DNA from: Nageia nagi
Taxonomy: Eukaryota > Pinophyta
Assembly: GCA_050084985.1 (NCBI GenBank)
Contig: JBITNC010000001.1
Location: forward strand, 183,954,001-184,018,000
DNA: 64,000 nt
Reading direction: 5' to 3'
Shown here one piece after another: positions 22,430 through 33,159 of this stretch. The notes beneath the pieces were generated by a model that ran no database searches, was not told where the DNA came from, and saw only the letters and a list, made by a program, of their open reading frames with translations. Positions within the stretch are counted from its first letter, which is position 1. Every line of letters starts with the position of its first letter. The position numbers and the translations under genes are program-made.

Positions 22430-23700
22430 CTAGATGTAATATTTCTTCAAATGCCTAGCATTGATGGGATTCTTGAGAATCTCCCCATCCAATGTAGACA
22501 ACCTGTAGGCACCTCTACCAAATACTTTTGTAATAAGGTATGGTCCAACCCAATTTGGCTCAAACTTTCCCTTAAGCTCATCTCTGGTTGTAGTATTGGA
22601 AATATTCTCCTGCAAGACCATATCTCCAACCTCAAAATCCTAAGGGACCACTCTCTTGCTATATGATCTTTTAATCCTCTGTTGATATGCTCTGAGGTGT
22701 TCTAATGTAGTGATTCTCTTTTCATCTAGTGCTTCAAGTTGATTCAATCTTGCCTCCAAATATTGTGGTTCCTTCATCACATCCTTGAGTGCAATCCTTA
22801 AAGATGGGATCTCAATCTCAAGAGGGATAACTGCCTCATCTCCAAATACAAGAGAGTATGGAGTAGCACCTGTTGCTATCCTTTCGCTTGTCCTATATGC
22901 CCATAAGGTGTAAGGTAATTGCTCATGCCAATCTCTCCCATTCTTCTTGATATTCTTGGCCAATATCCTTTTGATCGTCTTATTTGTAGCTTCAACCTGC
23001 CCATTACCTTAAGGGTAGTAAACTGAAGAAAATCTCTACTCAATCCTCATTTTCTAGCAAAACTCTTTGATATCCCTACCTGTGAAGTTAGCCCCATTGT
23101 CCATAACCAACCTTTGTGGTATGCCAAACCTATAAATGATATATTCCTTGATGAACTTGATCACATGCTTCTGTACAGCTGTCTTTAAAGGGATAGCCTC
23201 AACCCATTTCCTATAATATTCTGTAGCAACTAAGATAAACTTGTGCCCCTCACTAGATGGTGGGTTAATAACACCTATGAAATCCATAGCCCACATAGAG
23301 AAAGGCCATGGTGATGTAACATAGTTCAATTCCTGAGTTGGTGTAAGCTCAAGATGTGCATGCCTTTGACATTGCTCACATTTCTTGACATGCTCAAAAC
23401 AGTCATGCTCCATGGTAGGCCACCAATAACCCATCCTGATTAGCTTGCCAAAAACTGATCTCCCATTAAAATGCCCCCCACATGCCCCCCCATGGGCATG
23501 CTCTAATACTGTGGCAATTTCCTCAATAAGAAGGCACCTTAAAAGAATACCATTAAATGACCTTTTGTAAAGCACATCACCGATGATAACGTACCTAGTT
23601 GCAAGCCTCTTCATTCTGATTTGCTCTCGCTTATCAAAAGTGGTATTGATAAAATCATCCTTCAAATATCTATAGATATGTTGGTACCACAGACTCTCCT
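22430..23700 (-). pseudogene. Gypsy B integrase
   Basis: N-terminal HHCC zinc finger (HAHGG, GGHF, then CEQCQRH) near 23,370-23,500. The core starts with MDFIGVI (first Asp) near 23,280 and MDNGANF (second Asp) near 23,100; GNGQVEATNK supplies the glutamate near 22,995. The C-terminal GPY-type module reads GPYLITKVFGRGAYRL near 22,500-22,550, ending ARHLKKYYI at 22,430. Stops lie at 23,054, near 23,030 and 23,000, and at 22,640. The one in YYP-stop-GNGQ stands where relatives have Gln. Confidence 0.93.
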
Positions 23701-24180
23701 CATACCCAACTCTTTGGACCACACATATTGCACTTTCCTCGGTAGTTGATGAAGTTTCTAGGTTTCTGATGGTGAAGCTAGTTTCTTTGTCCTCAACTTC
23801 CAATGGTATAAGTGATGCTGCACTTGCCATTGCATCTGCTAGTCTATTGCTACTCCTTGGGACACTTTCCAATTGATATCCTTTGAAATGTGTGAGTAAC
23901 TTAATAATGTAATCCCTATAAGGAATAAGCTTTTCATCTTTGGTCTTGTAAACCTCATTGACCTGCATAACTATTAGCTATGAATCTCCATAAATATGTA
24001 TCCGTGAAATACCAATTTCTATAGCTACCTTCAAGCCCAATATAAGAGCTTCATATTTTGCCATATTGTTAGTGCATTCAAATGATAATTTGTAGGACAT
24101 AGGAATGATGTCGTTTTACAGGGATATTAGCATAATTCCTACTCCTGATCCATGCATACACCTGAATCCATCAAAGTATA
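23701..24180 (-). pseudogene. Gypsy B second (archaeal-type) RNase H and spacer
   Basis: KPWKLYFDG (first Asp) near 24,180, GSGVGIMLIS, then CTNNMAKYEALILGLKVA with the conserved Glu, then a GDS triplet (Asp) followed by a stop near 23,970, and finally RSSNRLADAMASAAS with the last Asp near 23,835. This is the arrangement known from Tat-clade gypsy elements. Stop codons at 24,116 and near 23,970 lie in frame. Confidence 0.85.
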
Positions 24181-24880
24181 ACTTCCAAGGTTTAGATTCT
24201 CTTGGAAATGGAACACCGATGGTCCTATCATCGTCATAAATAGGCCACAGGTGATCCTTCTCTGCAACCTTTGCCATATCTGTTAACGCACATTCATCCT
24301 TGAATTCTTCTCTAAGCTCTATACTATCCCCTGTGGGGAATTTTGCAACAAAATCTATGATTGCCTGTCCCTTAACTAATTTTTGCTTGACAAATCTGAG
24401 ATCAAATTCTTGAAGTAACATGACCCATTTTGTTGCTCTTCCATCAAGGTAAGGCTTTGACATTAAGTACCTCAATGGATCTGCTTGTGTAAGCACATGT
24501 GTAGTGCTATTGATCAGGTAATGCCGCAACCTTTCAGTAGCAAACACCACACATTGACATAACTTCTCAATAGGAGTGTATCTAGTCTCATAATCCTTAA
24601 ATGTCCTACTGATAAAATAGATAGCCCTCTCTTTACCATCTTCCTCCTTCTTAGCAAGCATTACTCCAAATGCATGCTCTGTAGCTAAAACATAAAGCTA
24701 AAGGGGTTCTCCATGCCTATATGGAGCTAACACCAGTGGGTGTAACAAATATTCTTTTATCTTATCAAATGACTCTTGACATTTATCATCCCATTTAAAC
24801 TCAACATCTTTCTTAAGTAAATGAGACATAGGAGCTATCTTGTTCGTTAATTGACATATAAATCTTCTAATGGCTTGTAT
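24181..24880 (-). pseudogene. Gypsy B RNase H and connection domain
   Basis: Typical Ty3 RNase H words: VMLAKKEEDGKERAIYFIS, RTFKDYETRYTPIEKLC, and FATERLRHYL, followed by LTQADPLRYLMSKP and GRATKWVMLLQEFDL. Same frame as RT and the second RNase H; a stop lies just before the MLAKKEED segment at about 24,662-24,700. Confidence 0.88.
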
Positions 24881-25912
24881 TTTACCTTGTAAACTCCTTA
24901 ATTACTTGAGATTTGTTGGAGGTGCCATTTCTGTGATGGCCTTGATCTTTTTGGGATCCACTTCTACACCTCTCCTTGAGACAATATGTCCCAAGAGTTT
25001 TCCTGATGACACACCAAATACACACTTCTATGGCTTAACTCTTAACTTGTACTGTCTCATCCTCTCAAATGCTGCTTTCAAATCTTGAACATGATCTTCT
25101 TTATTCTTGGATTTTATCAAAATGTCATCAACATATACCTCAATTGTCTTATGAATGAAATCATGGAACATAGCTGTCATGGCTCTTTGGTATGTAGCTC
25201 CCACATTCTTGAGACCAAAAGGCATTACCTTGTAGCAAGAGTTGCCCCAAGGTGTTCTAAAAGCTATTTTATGTTGATCACTCTCTTTGATTTTGATCTG
25301 ATTATATCCCGAAAAGCCATCCATAAATGACAACATCTCATATCTTGCTAAACTGTCAATGATCATATCTATGTTAGGCAATGGAAAATCATCTTTTGGA
25401 CAAGCCTTGTTGAGATCCCTAAAATCAGTACACACTCTAATTTTGCCTGTAGGCTTCTTAATTGGAACTATATTAGCCATCCATTCTGAGTAGTCTATGG
25501 ATCTTATGAATCCAACTTCTAGCAATTTCTCTATTTCCTTCTTCACAAGCAATGAAACCTGAAAAGGCATTTTTCGTGGCTTTTATTTTACTGGCATTAC
25601 CCCTTTTTTGACTACCAGGTTATGAACCACAAAATTCTCATCTAACCCTGGCATATCTTTATAAGACCATGCAAATAGCTTGGAATAATTGTGAAAAGAC
25701 TAAACTAATTCATTCTACAATGGTGCTTCAAGAAGCTTACCCATTTTTAGTATTCACGGTATCTCTTGGGAGCCGATATTAACTTCTTCAATTTCTTCAT
25801 TCAATCAGGTAACCTCAGCTTCTAATGGCAAAGGGAATGGTAACTCTCCTAATCCTTCAATCTTATCATCTCTGGATTCCTCAAAATAAGCATGTATATC
25901 TGGATAATGCAT
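24881..25912 (-). pseudogene. Gypsy B reverse transcriptase
   Basis: Complete Ty3-type fingers and palm: VKKEIEKLLEVGFIR, VPIKKPTGKIRVCTDFRDLN, DFPLPNIDMIID, SFMDGFSGYNQI (catalytic Asp), MPFGLKN.GATYQR, and YVDDILI at 25124-25135. A stop at 25,028 (KP-stop-KCVFGV) stands where many relatives have Gln, Ser or Glu; the frame then continues as KCVFGVSSGK. All catalytic residues are present. Confidence 0.94.
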
Positions 25913-26301
25913 TTAACTTCTCTTTTCATGCCTTATTGGGTATTCTGCTCTAGCACCTAATGTTTCTAAAAAGGCATCATCATTCTGAAATAGATCTATA
26001 GTGTGTATAGCATCTTCCTCATCAATCTCGTAATCAATTACATAACAATTGCTTACCCATTCGTTGATCTGCACTATTTTTGAAATTCTATCCTGATAAA
26101 TGTGATCACCACCTTGATACGAAATTATACTCGATTGATTTTTCTCCATTTCTTCCTCAGAAGAAGACTATCGACGGTCCTCTATCATTAAAAAGGAGCA
26201 CAAGTGTTCTTCTTCCTGACCTTGCTGCTATTTGTTAAAGTTTTTGTCTAAACTGATTTCATTGACGTTCGTGATAACGTATGAACCAATCTCGATATCC
26301 A
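25913..26301 (-). pseudogene. Gypsy B protease-RT linker
   Basis: The segment at 25913-26149 is in the RT frame and rich in acidic residues (DYEIDEEDAIHTI, FQNDDAF). A frameshift relative to protease lies between 26,150 and 26,302. No catalytic motif. It might be real linker sequence or the start of a separate pol frame. Confidence 0.6.
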
Positions 26302-26880
26302 TCACATTAGAAGGGTTTCATCTTCCACATCACATGGAACAAATCTCTCTGGGAGGACAAGGTTACACTGCTTGGCCATCTGTTCATCTGCCTCAACCTT
26401 ATAGACATTCCCCTCAAAATAGAATTTAAAAAACCTATGTAATGTTGATGCCACTCGATCCATATCATCTATCCAAGGTCTTCTAAGAATAAAGTTGAAT
26501 GAAGGCTTTCCTTTTGTGATATAAAATAGGGTGTCAAGCACTTTATTACCAACCTTGATTGGTAATGTGATAGTTCCTGCACATTTTCTAGGTATGCCGT
26601 CAAATCCCTTGACTCTCATGGTAGTATCTTCTCTTGGAGGTAGCACATCCAGATCAAATTGCTCTAACAGATGAGTGGTAACAATATTCAGGGTTGTCCC
26701 ACCATCTATCAATGACCTCTTAACTATTATTCCAAAGGCATCCACCTCAATGAATAAAGGTGGATGAAGCTTAGTGACATCCTTACTAGGCTTCTCGCTA
26801 GGGTAAAATGCAACAACTTCCCCTTTACCCCAAATCTCTACCTTTTCTGCAAAAGTAGCAACAGAAATATTTTGATCTAT
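26302..26880 (-). pseudogene. Gypsy B aspartic protease
   Basis: SLIDGGTTLNIV carries the catalytic Asp-Gly-Gly-Thr seen in many plant gypsy proteases. RVKGFDGIPRKCAGTITLPI and FNFILRRPWIDDM follow. It is in the same frame as gag, separated by a single TAG at 26,881-26,883, so gag and protease were one reading frame before that mutation. Confidence 0.9.
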
Positions 26881-28257
26881 CTAACTATTCCTAAAAACCT
26901 GATTCATCATCTCCCTATGAGGTGCTGAAATCTGAAGTAACTCAAAAAGATTAACCTTAGCTTGTGTGCTCTTTAATTTCTCAATCAAATCAAAACCTCT
27001 AGGATCTTTTGGTAGCTCCTTCTCGCAGGTAACTGGATCAACCATCTCTCTAGCTCTCCCTCTTGTGAGTGTTGCACAAACATCTTCATGGAAAATCACA
27101 TTGACATGTTGCTCTTCCTCTGCACCTTCGACCTTTATCGGACACACATAGAATCCATCTTCTATGAGCTTCTGTATTTTGTCCCTAAGGCTTCCACACC
27201 CATTAGTAGCATGGCCCTTAGTCTGATGATACTCACAATACCTATCTTCTTTATACCAAGCGGGTCTTTCTGCTGTAGGATCTTCTTCACGCTTAGGTAA
27301 GGGTTGTAACAACCCTTTCACCATAAGGTCTTTTAGGATATATCTCGGAGGTATGGGAAATTTCACAAATTTCCTCTCTTTCGGCCTGCTTATCTTCTCG
27401 GCTACATGGATAGTTTTCTCCTTCTTTGGTGATTGTGATCTCTTATCCTTTGCTTTAGTCTTATCATCACTGCCATACTTCATAAGCCCTAGCTTCACAA
27501 GGACTTTCTCTTTCTCTAACAATTTATACGTCATATTCAAAAATGCAAGATGTGTATAATCGATAACATGTGATTGCAAGGATAAGATAATAGCTTCTTT
27601 AAAAATATTATTTACCTCTTTTTCTATCAATCTAGTCTTCACTTGCTGCCATGTCTTCTTAAACCTCACAACAAATTTGTCTAGTTTCTCATCATTGCCT
27701 TGCTTTATAGCGCATAAATCTGATACCATAACCTCCTACTTGATGTTATGCTTGTATTGCTCAAGGAAAAAACTACTGAATTCTCCAAATGATGTGATGG
27801 ACCCTTCAGGTAGGGCATAAAACCATTCTCGAGCCTCTCCCTCCAAGCTATGGGGAAAATTTTTGGCTTGTAATCTCTGATCTGTACCAATTTTGAGTTC
27901 GCACTCATCCTTGAATCCTTATAGATGTCTCCTTGGATCTCCTTCACCATTGAAGTTGTAGAATTTTGGCTCTCTATAATCAGATGGTGGCATGTGCCTA
28001 CGAATCTCATCACATAGGGGACTACCAAATTCAAAAGAATCATTAGGTGGAGTTGATCCCCTTGCCAATCTATCGATTTGCCTTTGCATGCTCTCTATAG
28101 TAGCTTGAAGGTTACTATTGTTGCCCTTAGCACTATTTCGTGTTCCTCTAAATCCCTCTGGACCATCGTGTCTGATTTCCCCCAATAATTCATCCAGATC
28201 TCTTCTTGAAAGACTACATAGGAATAATTTAAGTTGATCCATAACTGAAACACTCAC
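26881..28257 (-). pseudogene. Gypsy B gag
   Basis: Begins MSVSVMDQLKLF at 28257, 76 bases from the LTR, or at the second Met (28,239). Then comes a coiled region (LQATIESMQRQIDRLARG), the retrotrans_gag fold (FYNFNGEGDPRRHL, KFVVRFKKTWQQV), a basic stretch (KAKDKRSQSPKKEK) and a zinc-finger-like CEYHQTKGHATNGCG near 27,220. It is broken by a stop at 27,919, more between 27,730 and 27,919, and TAG at 26,881. Confidence 0.9.
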
Positions 28258-28313
28258 AAAATAGATATTAGTACTAACTAAAACCCTTAGGGTTTTAGTA
28301 CAATGATGTGAAC
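28258..28313 (-). other. Gypsy B short leader with two palindromes
   Basis: Only 56 bp between PBS and gag. It contains a perfect 11-bp-arm palindrome at 28277-28299 with one central base, and most of an 8-bp-arm palindrome at 28305-28321 that runs into the PBS. Confidence 0.8.
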
Positions 28314-28331
28314 TTCACATCAGGTTCACCA
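28314..28331 (-). other. Primer binding site of gypsy B
   Basis: Reads TGGTGAACCTGATGTGAA on the minus strand, two bases from the 5' LTR. TGG is the complement of a tRNA CCA end. I cannot assign the tRNA with confidence. Confidence 0.7.
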
Positions 28332-28333
28332 AA

Positions 28334-29258
28334 TGTTTACAAATAAAATTGAGCATGCAAATAAATAAGCAGGTAAATATCTACAAACCCAATATATTTG
28401 TATTCAAGCTACGAATAGCAATTTATACAAAATAACGAAAGAGATAATCAACGGTAGAAATAGAACAAGTATTTTAACAAATGATAAACTCGAAATTATT
28501 TGCAAAACTCTGACTATATAATATATTAGATATATGTATGACACCACCTATCAAGATAGAAATTATTTACCCACCTCATAGAGCATGCTTGAAATGAAGC
28601 TGTTGATGAAGTTCTGGGATCCAATGTTGTCCACACCTGAAATCATGAAGTTGAAATGTCACAGAAGAAGGCCGCGGATGATGTTCTTCATACTGGATAG
28701 GAACATCAATGGTCTGTATTCATCCACAGAGGAATGTTGGCAGCCTTCGATAGGCTATGATCCGTCTCCAATGAGTCTACACCCCCACTAAAATCTTGAG
28801 ATGATCGTAGTATGATTATCAGATACGTCTCTCAGTTCTTCAGAGTGCTCACAAGAAGGGGATACACAAAATCTAGCTTGATAAGTAGTATCAAGAGACA
28901 CCTTAGAATATGATTACCAGTATCAAGACCATATGCAGGATCATGTGTATCCTTGATTGTGGACTTACTATTAGATCCCTTATTTATATAGATAATAGAT
29001 AATACAACCCATGGGTCGGCACACATCTATATAAACAAGGCTAATTCACAACATTCAAGATATCCACACCAATAAACAAGATAATTCATGCAATATTCAA
29101 GATAATCCATGTAATATTCAAGATAATCATTATAAAATTCACATTCAAGACAAACATTGATATTATCACATTAATACATTCAAGACATATATTTAGACCA
29201 AGCATGTTTTCATTAATTTATTGATTTAAAAACATAAATTCATTTTTATGTGTTAACA
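28334..29258 (-). repeat. 5' LTR of gypsy B
   Basis: 925 bp, same length as the other LTR and collinear with it; TGTT...AACA ends intact. Confidence 0.96.
28977..28990 (-). promoter_or_regulatory. TATA-like box in gypsy B 5' LTR
   Basis: TATATAAATAAGGG on the minus strand. Same sequence in the 3' LTR. Confidence 0.45.
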
Positions 29259-29263
29259 CTCAT
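29259..29263. repeat. Target-site duplication of gypsy B, right copy
   Basis: CTCAT, as at 20643-20647; the copia C sequence resumes here. Confidence 0.93.
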
Positions 29264-29987
29264 AAATAAGATTATTTAGATGCATCATGTAAAATATTTA
29301 TATCAATCATAAGATAAATAAACTAAGTAATGCAATCCATAAACTAATCAATGATGCACTTAAGTCATCACAAAGATGCCAAGCTAATACTCATAGTCAT
29401 CTATTGTATATTAAAAAATCATGTGTTGATTAATAATAAAAAGAGCATATGCACATATGAATCACTCACATATGAATAACCAAATAGTGCCAACAAACAC
29501 ATACTTCCTTAAATAGTGATAATATAAATCAAAATGTACCATGAGTTCCTCATATAGAGAAAACTAACCACAAAGATGTACATTTAAGATCAACACTATA
29601 CAATAAAATATCCTCCTAGGGATGAAGTTGTCATCACAAACATGAATCCAACATAAGAATTCAAACTTCACTCCCTCTTGAGGACAACTTCATTAACCAT
29701 AAGAAACTTTCAAAATGTGCACAACAAAGTTTATAAAAGAGTCTAGTGAATAAATCAAGAGAGTCAAAGTTAGATGAACAGAGCTGCAGTTGTTCCATCA
29801 AGAACTTTCTCTCTAATATAATATGCTTGGATTTGTGGTGCACTATAGTTAATCATTAAGATGCCAATCCATTATTTATATTACCAAAAAATAATGTATA
29901 AGCAAGGTATGCAAATAAAAAGTAAAAAAAAAAAGTGCCCAATAACTTTATTGAGAAGATAGAAGTTACAATAGATTCAACAAGAAT
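29264..29987 (-). other. Copia C 3' noncoding region, proximal part
   Basis: Resembles the copia A 3' region (2,420-2,971) and copia D at 47,410-48,140, including the CACATATGRAT and GATGAAGTTGTCATCA-type stretches. Noncoding. Confidence 0.8.
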
Positions 29988-30470
29988 TCAACCTTTACTC
30001 CCTTTTTGAGGAAACTTCACCAACCCAATAGAATTCTTAAGCTTGGAGAACTAGGCTTAAGTAAGGGGGTTGGTGAATAAATCAATAGAGTTTATGAATG
30101 ATGGATAATACTGCAAGTGTAGAAGACCATCCAGAACCTTCTCTTTGATGAAGTGGGCTTGGATTTCTACGTGCTTTGTTCTCTTATGAAAAATATGATT
30201 ATTTTCCAAAGCAATATTTTACTAATTATGTAAAGAAATTTGAGATGGATGAACTTTCTCATACCTAATTTCTTTCAAAATATGCCTCAACCAAATGGCT
30301 TACTGGGTTGCAATTGACATTGCATGATATTCAACCCCAATGGTGGAGAGAGTAGTAGTTGGATATATCTTGGAAGCCCAAGATATAGCACCTAAACTAA
30401 TGCTAAATATTTAAGTAGAGGTTGATTTTTTATCATTTATATCTTCTCCATAGTTAGAATATGAGAATCT
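29988..30470 (-). pseudogene. Copia C RNase H
   Basis: Counterpart of copia A 2972-3460: the SNYGEDINDKKSTS segment near 30,420-30,460 and an end reading GLVKFPQKG with a stop at 29988-29990. Many stops in between. Confidence 0.7.
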
Positions 30471-31520
30471 TGAGAGAATAAATGAGGGCAACTTGTCATA
30501 CTTAAGAGCAAGATCCTTAGTTCCCACAACATACTTCAAAAGTTTCTTAATTACATTAAGGTTCTCAACATATGACTTTTGCATAAACTGAGCCATCAAA
30601 TTCATGATGAAGGTAATATCTGGCATGGAGATAGTCAAATAAAGAAGACTATCAACTAGTTGCATGTAAGTTGTAGCATTTGGTAACTAAGAGTTGGAAC
30701 TAAGATACAAAGTGATTCCAAGAGAGACTAGGATTGCAACATGTTTGTATTCCTCCATTCCAAACTTGTGTAAGATATCTACAATATACTTGGATTGATA
30801 AAGATAAGTACAATCCTTGTATTAGTACACTTGCATGCCAAGGTAGTAGCGTAATATACCAAGATCTATCATTTTAAAAGTTGCCTTAAGTTTGGATATG
30901 CACTCTTAGATGAAGACTATATTATTCCTTGTAATCAATAGATCATACATATAGATAAGAATCAAGATCAAGTCTTATCCTAGGTTGAGCACATAAATAT
31001 TTATGTTAGAGAAGCATTTAGAAAACCAATATCCTCAAAGAATCTTGAAATCTTTTTGTACTAGGCTTGAGGTGCTTTCTTAAGTCCATACAATGACTTT
31101 TTTAACTTGTAAACAAAAGATTCTTTACCTTCCACAACAAACCCTTCTGGTTGGCTCATGTAGATTCCACATCTAAGTCACTATTGATAAAAACACTCTT
31201 AACATCAAGTTGAAAAACTTTCCATCCTTGAGATGCTAAAAGTGCAAGGATTACCCTGACAGTAAGCATCTTTTCCACTAGAGCAAAGGTTTTCTCATAA
31301 TCAATTCTGTATTTTTGAGCAAAACCCTTAGCTACTAACCTTTCTTTGTATTTCTCAATCTTGCTAATAGAATTGTATTTGGCCTTGTAAATCCATTTAT
31401 TACCAATCACATTTCATTCATTGGGATAAAGAACCAAATCCCAAGTTTAATTTTTTATTAAATCCTTATACTCCACATTCCTTGCATTCATCCAACACTC
31501 ATACTATGAAGCTTCCTTGA
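30471..31520 (-). pseudogene. Copia C reverse transcriptase
   Basis: GNKWIYKAKYNSISKIEKYK and LVAKGFAQKYRIDYEKTFALV start it, FQLDVKSVF holds the first catalytic Asp, and the active-site box at 30942-30953 reads YMYD instead of YVDD, so one of the two metal-binding aspartates is lost. Near 30,411-30,665 MPDITFIMNLMAQFM and LNVIKKLLKYVVGTKDLALKY mark the RT-RNase H connection. Confidence 0.88.
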
Positions 31521-31644
31521 AGGATGAGGGCTCATTCTTGCTATCAATTTTTAAAAATAAGGATTTATTAATGGTCATAATTCTTGTTATCCTTTGTGTT
31601 GAAGAGTTTTGTTCCTTAGGTGACATATACACACTGATATCCAT

Positions 31645-32540
31645 CTAGTTAGATGTAACAAAAGAATTATCACCCTCATCTAGGTTTTCACAAGAAATAG
31701 ACTCTTTAAGAAGTTCATTTAAATTTACATCCCTATACATAAAGATTGCTCTCAAGGAATGTTGGTATAGCCTATAGCCTCTATACTGATTTTCATAGCC
31801 CACAAAAATACACTTTTTAGATCTCTTATCTAACTTCTTTCTTTTTTTACGAACAACAAAGGCATAAGCATAACATTCAAAGACCCAAAAGTGAGAGATA
31901 TTAGGTTTCTTTCCTATCCATATCTCATATAGAGTTTTGCATTTAACTTCTTTCATAGGACATCTATTTAAGATGTAGATCGCAATATTCATAGCTTCAC
32001 CCCATAAGAAGCTAGGAAGATCTTCCAACATACATCTTACCATTTCCTAAATGGTTCTATTTTTTTCAGCTACACCATTCTACTGAGAAGTGTAATGGAT
32101 CATAAATTACCTCTTGATTCTATACTTGGTACAATAATAATTAAATTTAGTGCTAGTATACTCACCCCCATTATCAAATCTCAACATCTTGATTTTGAAT
32201 CTAGATTAATTTTCTACCAAGGCTTTGAAATCTTTGAATCTATCAAAGGTTTAATCCTTGTGCTTTAAAAGATAACCAAATGTCATCCTACTAAATTCAT
32301 CAATAAAGGTCAACCAAATGTCATCCTACTAAATTCATCAATAAAGGTCAAGAAATAAGACACTCCTCCAAGCGACTTTGTCAAAAATGGACCCATAGAA
32401 TCTGAATGCACAAGCTGAAGAGGTTGAGTTACCCTAGTTGTCTTAGCTTTTGAAATTTTTTTTTGATTCATTTTACCTAGGATGCACTTCTCACAAAGAC
32501 TAATTATGGGTGATATTGTAGGCAAACATTCCATAACTTT
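31645..32540 (-). pseudogene. Copia C integrase
   Basis: CEKCILGKMNQKK is the second half of the zinc finger. The core has HSDSMGPF, TFIDEFSRMTFG (first Asp) and RFDNGGEY (second Asp). The tail has WGEAMNIAIYILNRCP and KCIFVGYENQYRGYRLY. The core is disrupted at 32274-32349 by a perfect 38-bp duplication that shifts the frame. Confidence 0.9.
32274..32349. repeat. Perfect 38-bp tandem duplication
   Basis: Two identical copies (32274-32311 and 32312-32349), beginning AACCAAATGTCATCC. It lies inside the integrase region. 38 is not a multiple of three. Confidence 0.96.
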
Positions 32541-33010
32541 TTGATCTTTAATTAATTTGAATGCTCTTGTGGTTAATGTGGCCTAATTGATGGTGCTAAA
32601 GATTGACTTTAGAGTAAATATTAGTTGCAAGACACATCTTTGTTAGAGATTGATCCATAATGTAAAGGTCATCTTTTACTAAACCTTTCACCAAAATGGC
32701 AAGACCCTTTTTCATGCACCAAGAGTGTGAGTTAAACTCATAAGAGGAACCTTTCCTTGCATCTTGAATTATAAAAAAGAAATTCATAGTGAGTTTTGGC
32801 ACATAAAGCATGTTCTCAAGAATCTTTCCTTGTATCAATATCAACACACTCCCAACACCTTGAACTTCAAGGATTGTATTATCACCTGTCACAACTACAT
32901 CTTTTCTATGCTTATGAAAATTTTTAAACTTAGTCTTTTTGAAACTCTAGTGATTAGTGCATCTAGAATTAATAATCTAGTCATTTGAAAAGGTGTGAGA
33001 CTTGGAGTAA
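32541..33010 (-). pseudogene. Copia C protease and GAG-pre-integrase
   Basis: The protease signature is reduced to IINSRCTNH near 32,950-32,980 (relatives: WIVDSGCTNH), preceded by a stop where Trp is expected; the catalytic Asp is now Asn. The following segments (TILEVQGVGSVL, ENMLYVPKLTMNF, SHSWCMKKGLAILVKG) are well conserved. Confidence 0.85.
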
Positions 33011-33145
33011 AAGTAAATAACATAAGCAAAATTCTTGTTCTTCTTCTTGTTATTAGATTTACTTGGTTTTTCAAATCCTTTTTATAAAAAAATATTGCTA
33101 CAAGAAAAAATAAAAATTAATGTTTTGTCTTAATACATGATTATT
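33011..33145 (-). pseudogene. Residual end of copia C gag
   Basis: Only the last part of gag (KPSKSNNKKKNKNFAYV, like KSNNKNRNMNFSYV in copia D) is left, then about 80 bp of unrelated AT-rich sequence to the PBS. The rest of gag and the whole leader are absent. Confidence 0.75.
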
Positions 33146-33157
33146 GCTTTGATACTA
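33146..33157 (-). other. Primer binding site of copia C
   Basis: TAGTATCAAAGC on the minus strand: two mismatches to the initiator tRNA-Met-type TGGTATCAGAGC. Two bases from the LTR. Confidence 0.8.
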
Positions 33158-33159
33158 CT

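Larger units (their letters stand above)
20648..29258 (-). mobile_element. Gypsy B: full-length Ty3/gypsy retrotransposon of Tat type
   Basis: 8,611 bp, minus strand, with 925-bp LTRs, PBS, short leader, gag, protease, RT, RNase H, a second RNase H, integrase, 3' noncoding region and PPT. RT before integrase defines gypsy. The archaeal-type second RNase H (WKLYFDG...GSGVGIMLIS) between RNase H and integrase points to the Tat clade. One frame runs from 25,912 to 22,430, broken only by stops. A frameshift lies between 26,150 and 26,302. Confidence 0.95.

Noticed and set aside
28280-28296. AAAACCCTTAGGGTTTT read as a telomere-type repeat
   Set aside because: Single inverted copy only; it is a palindrome in the gypsy B leader, not a (TTTAGGG)n array.
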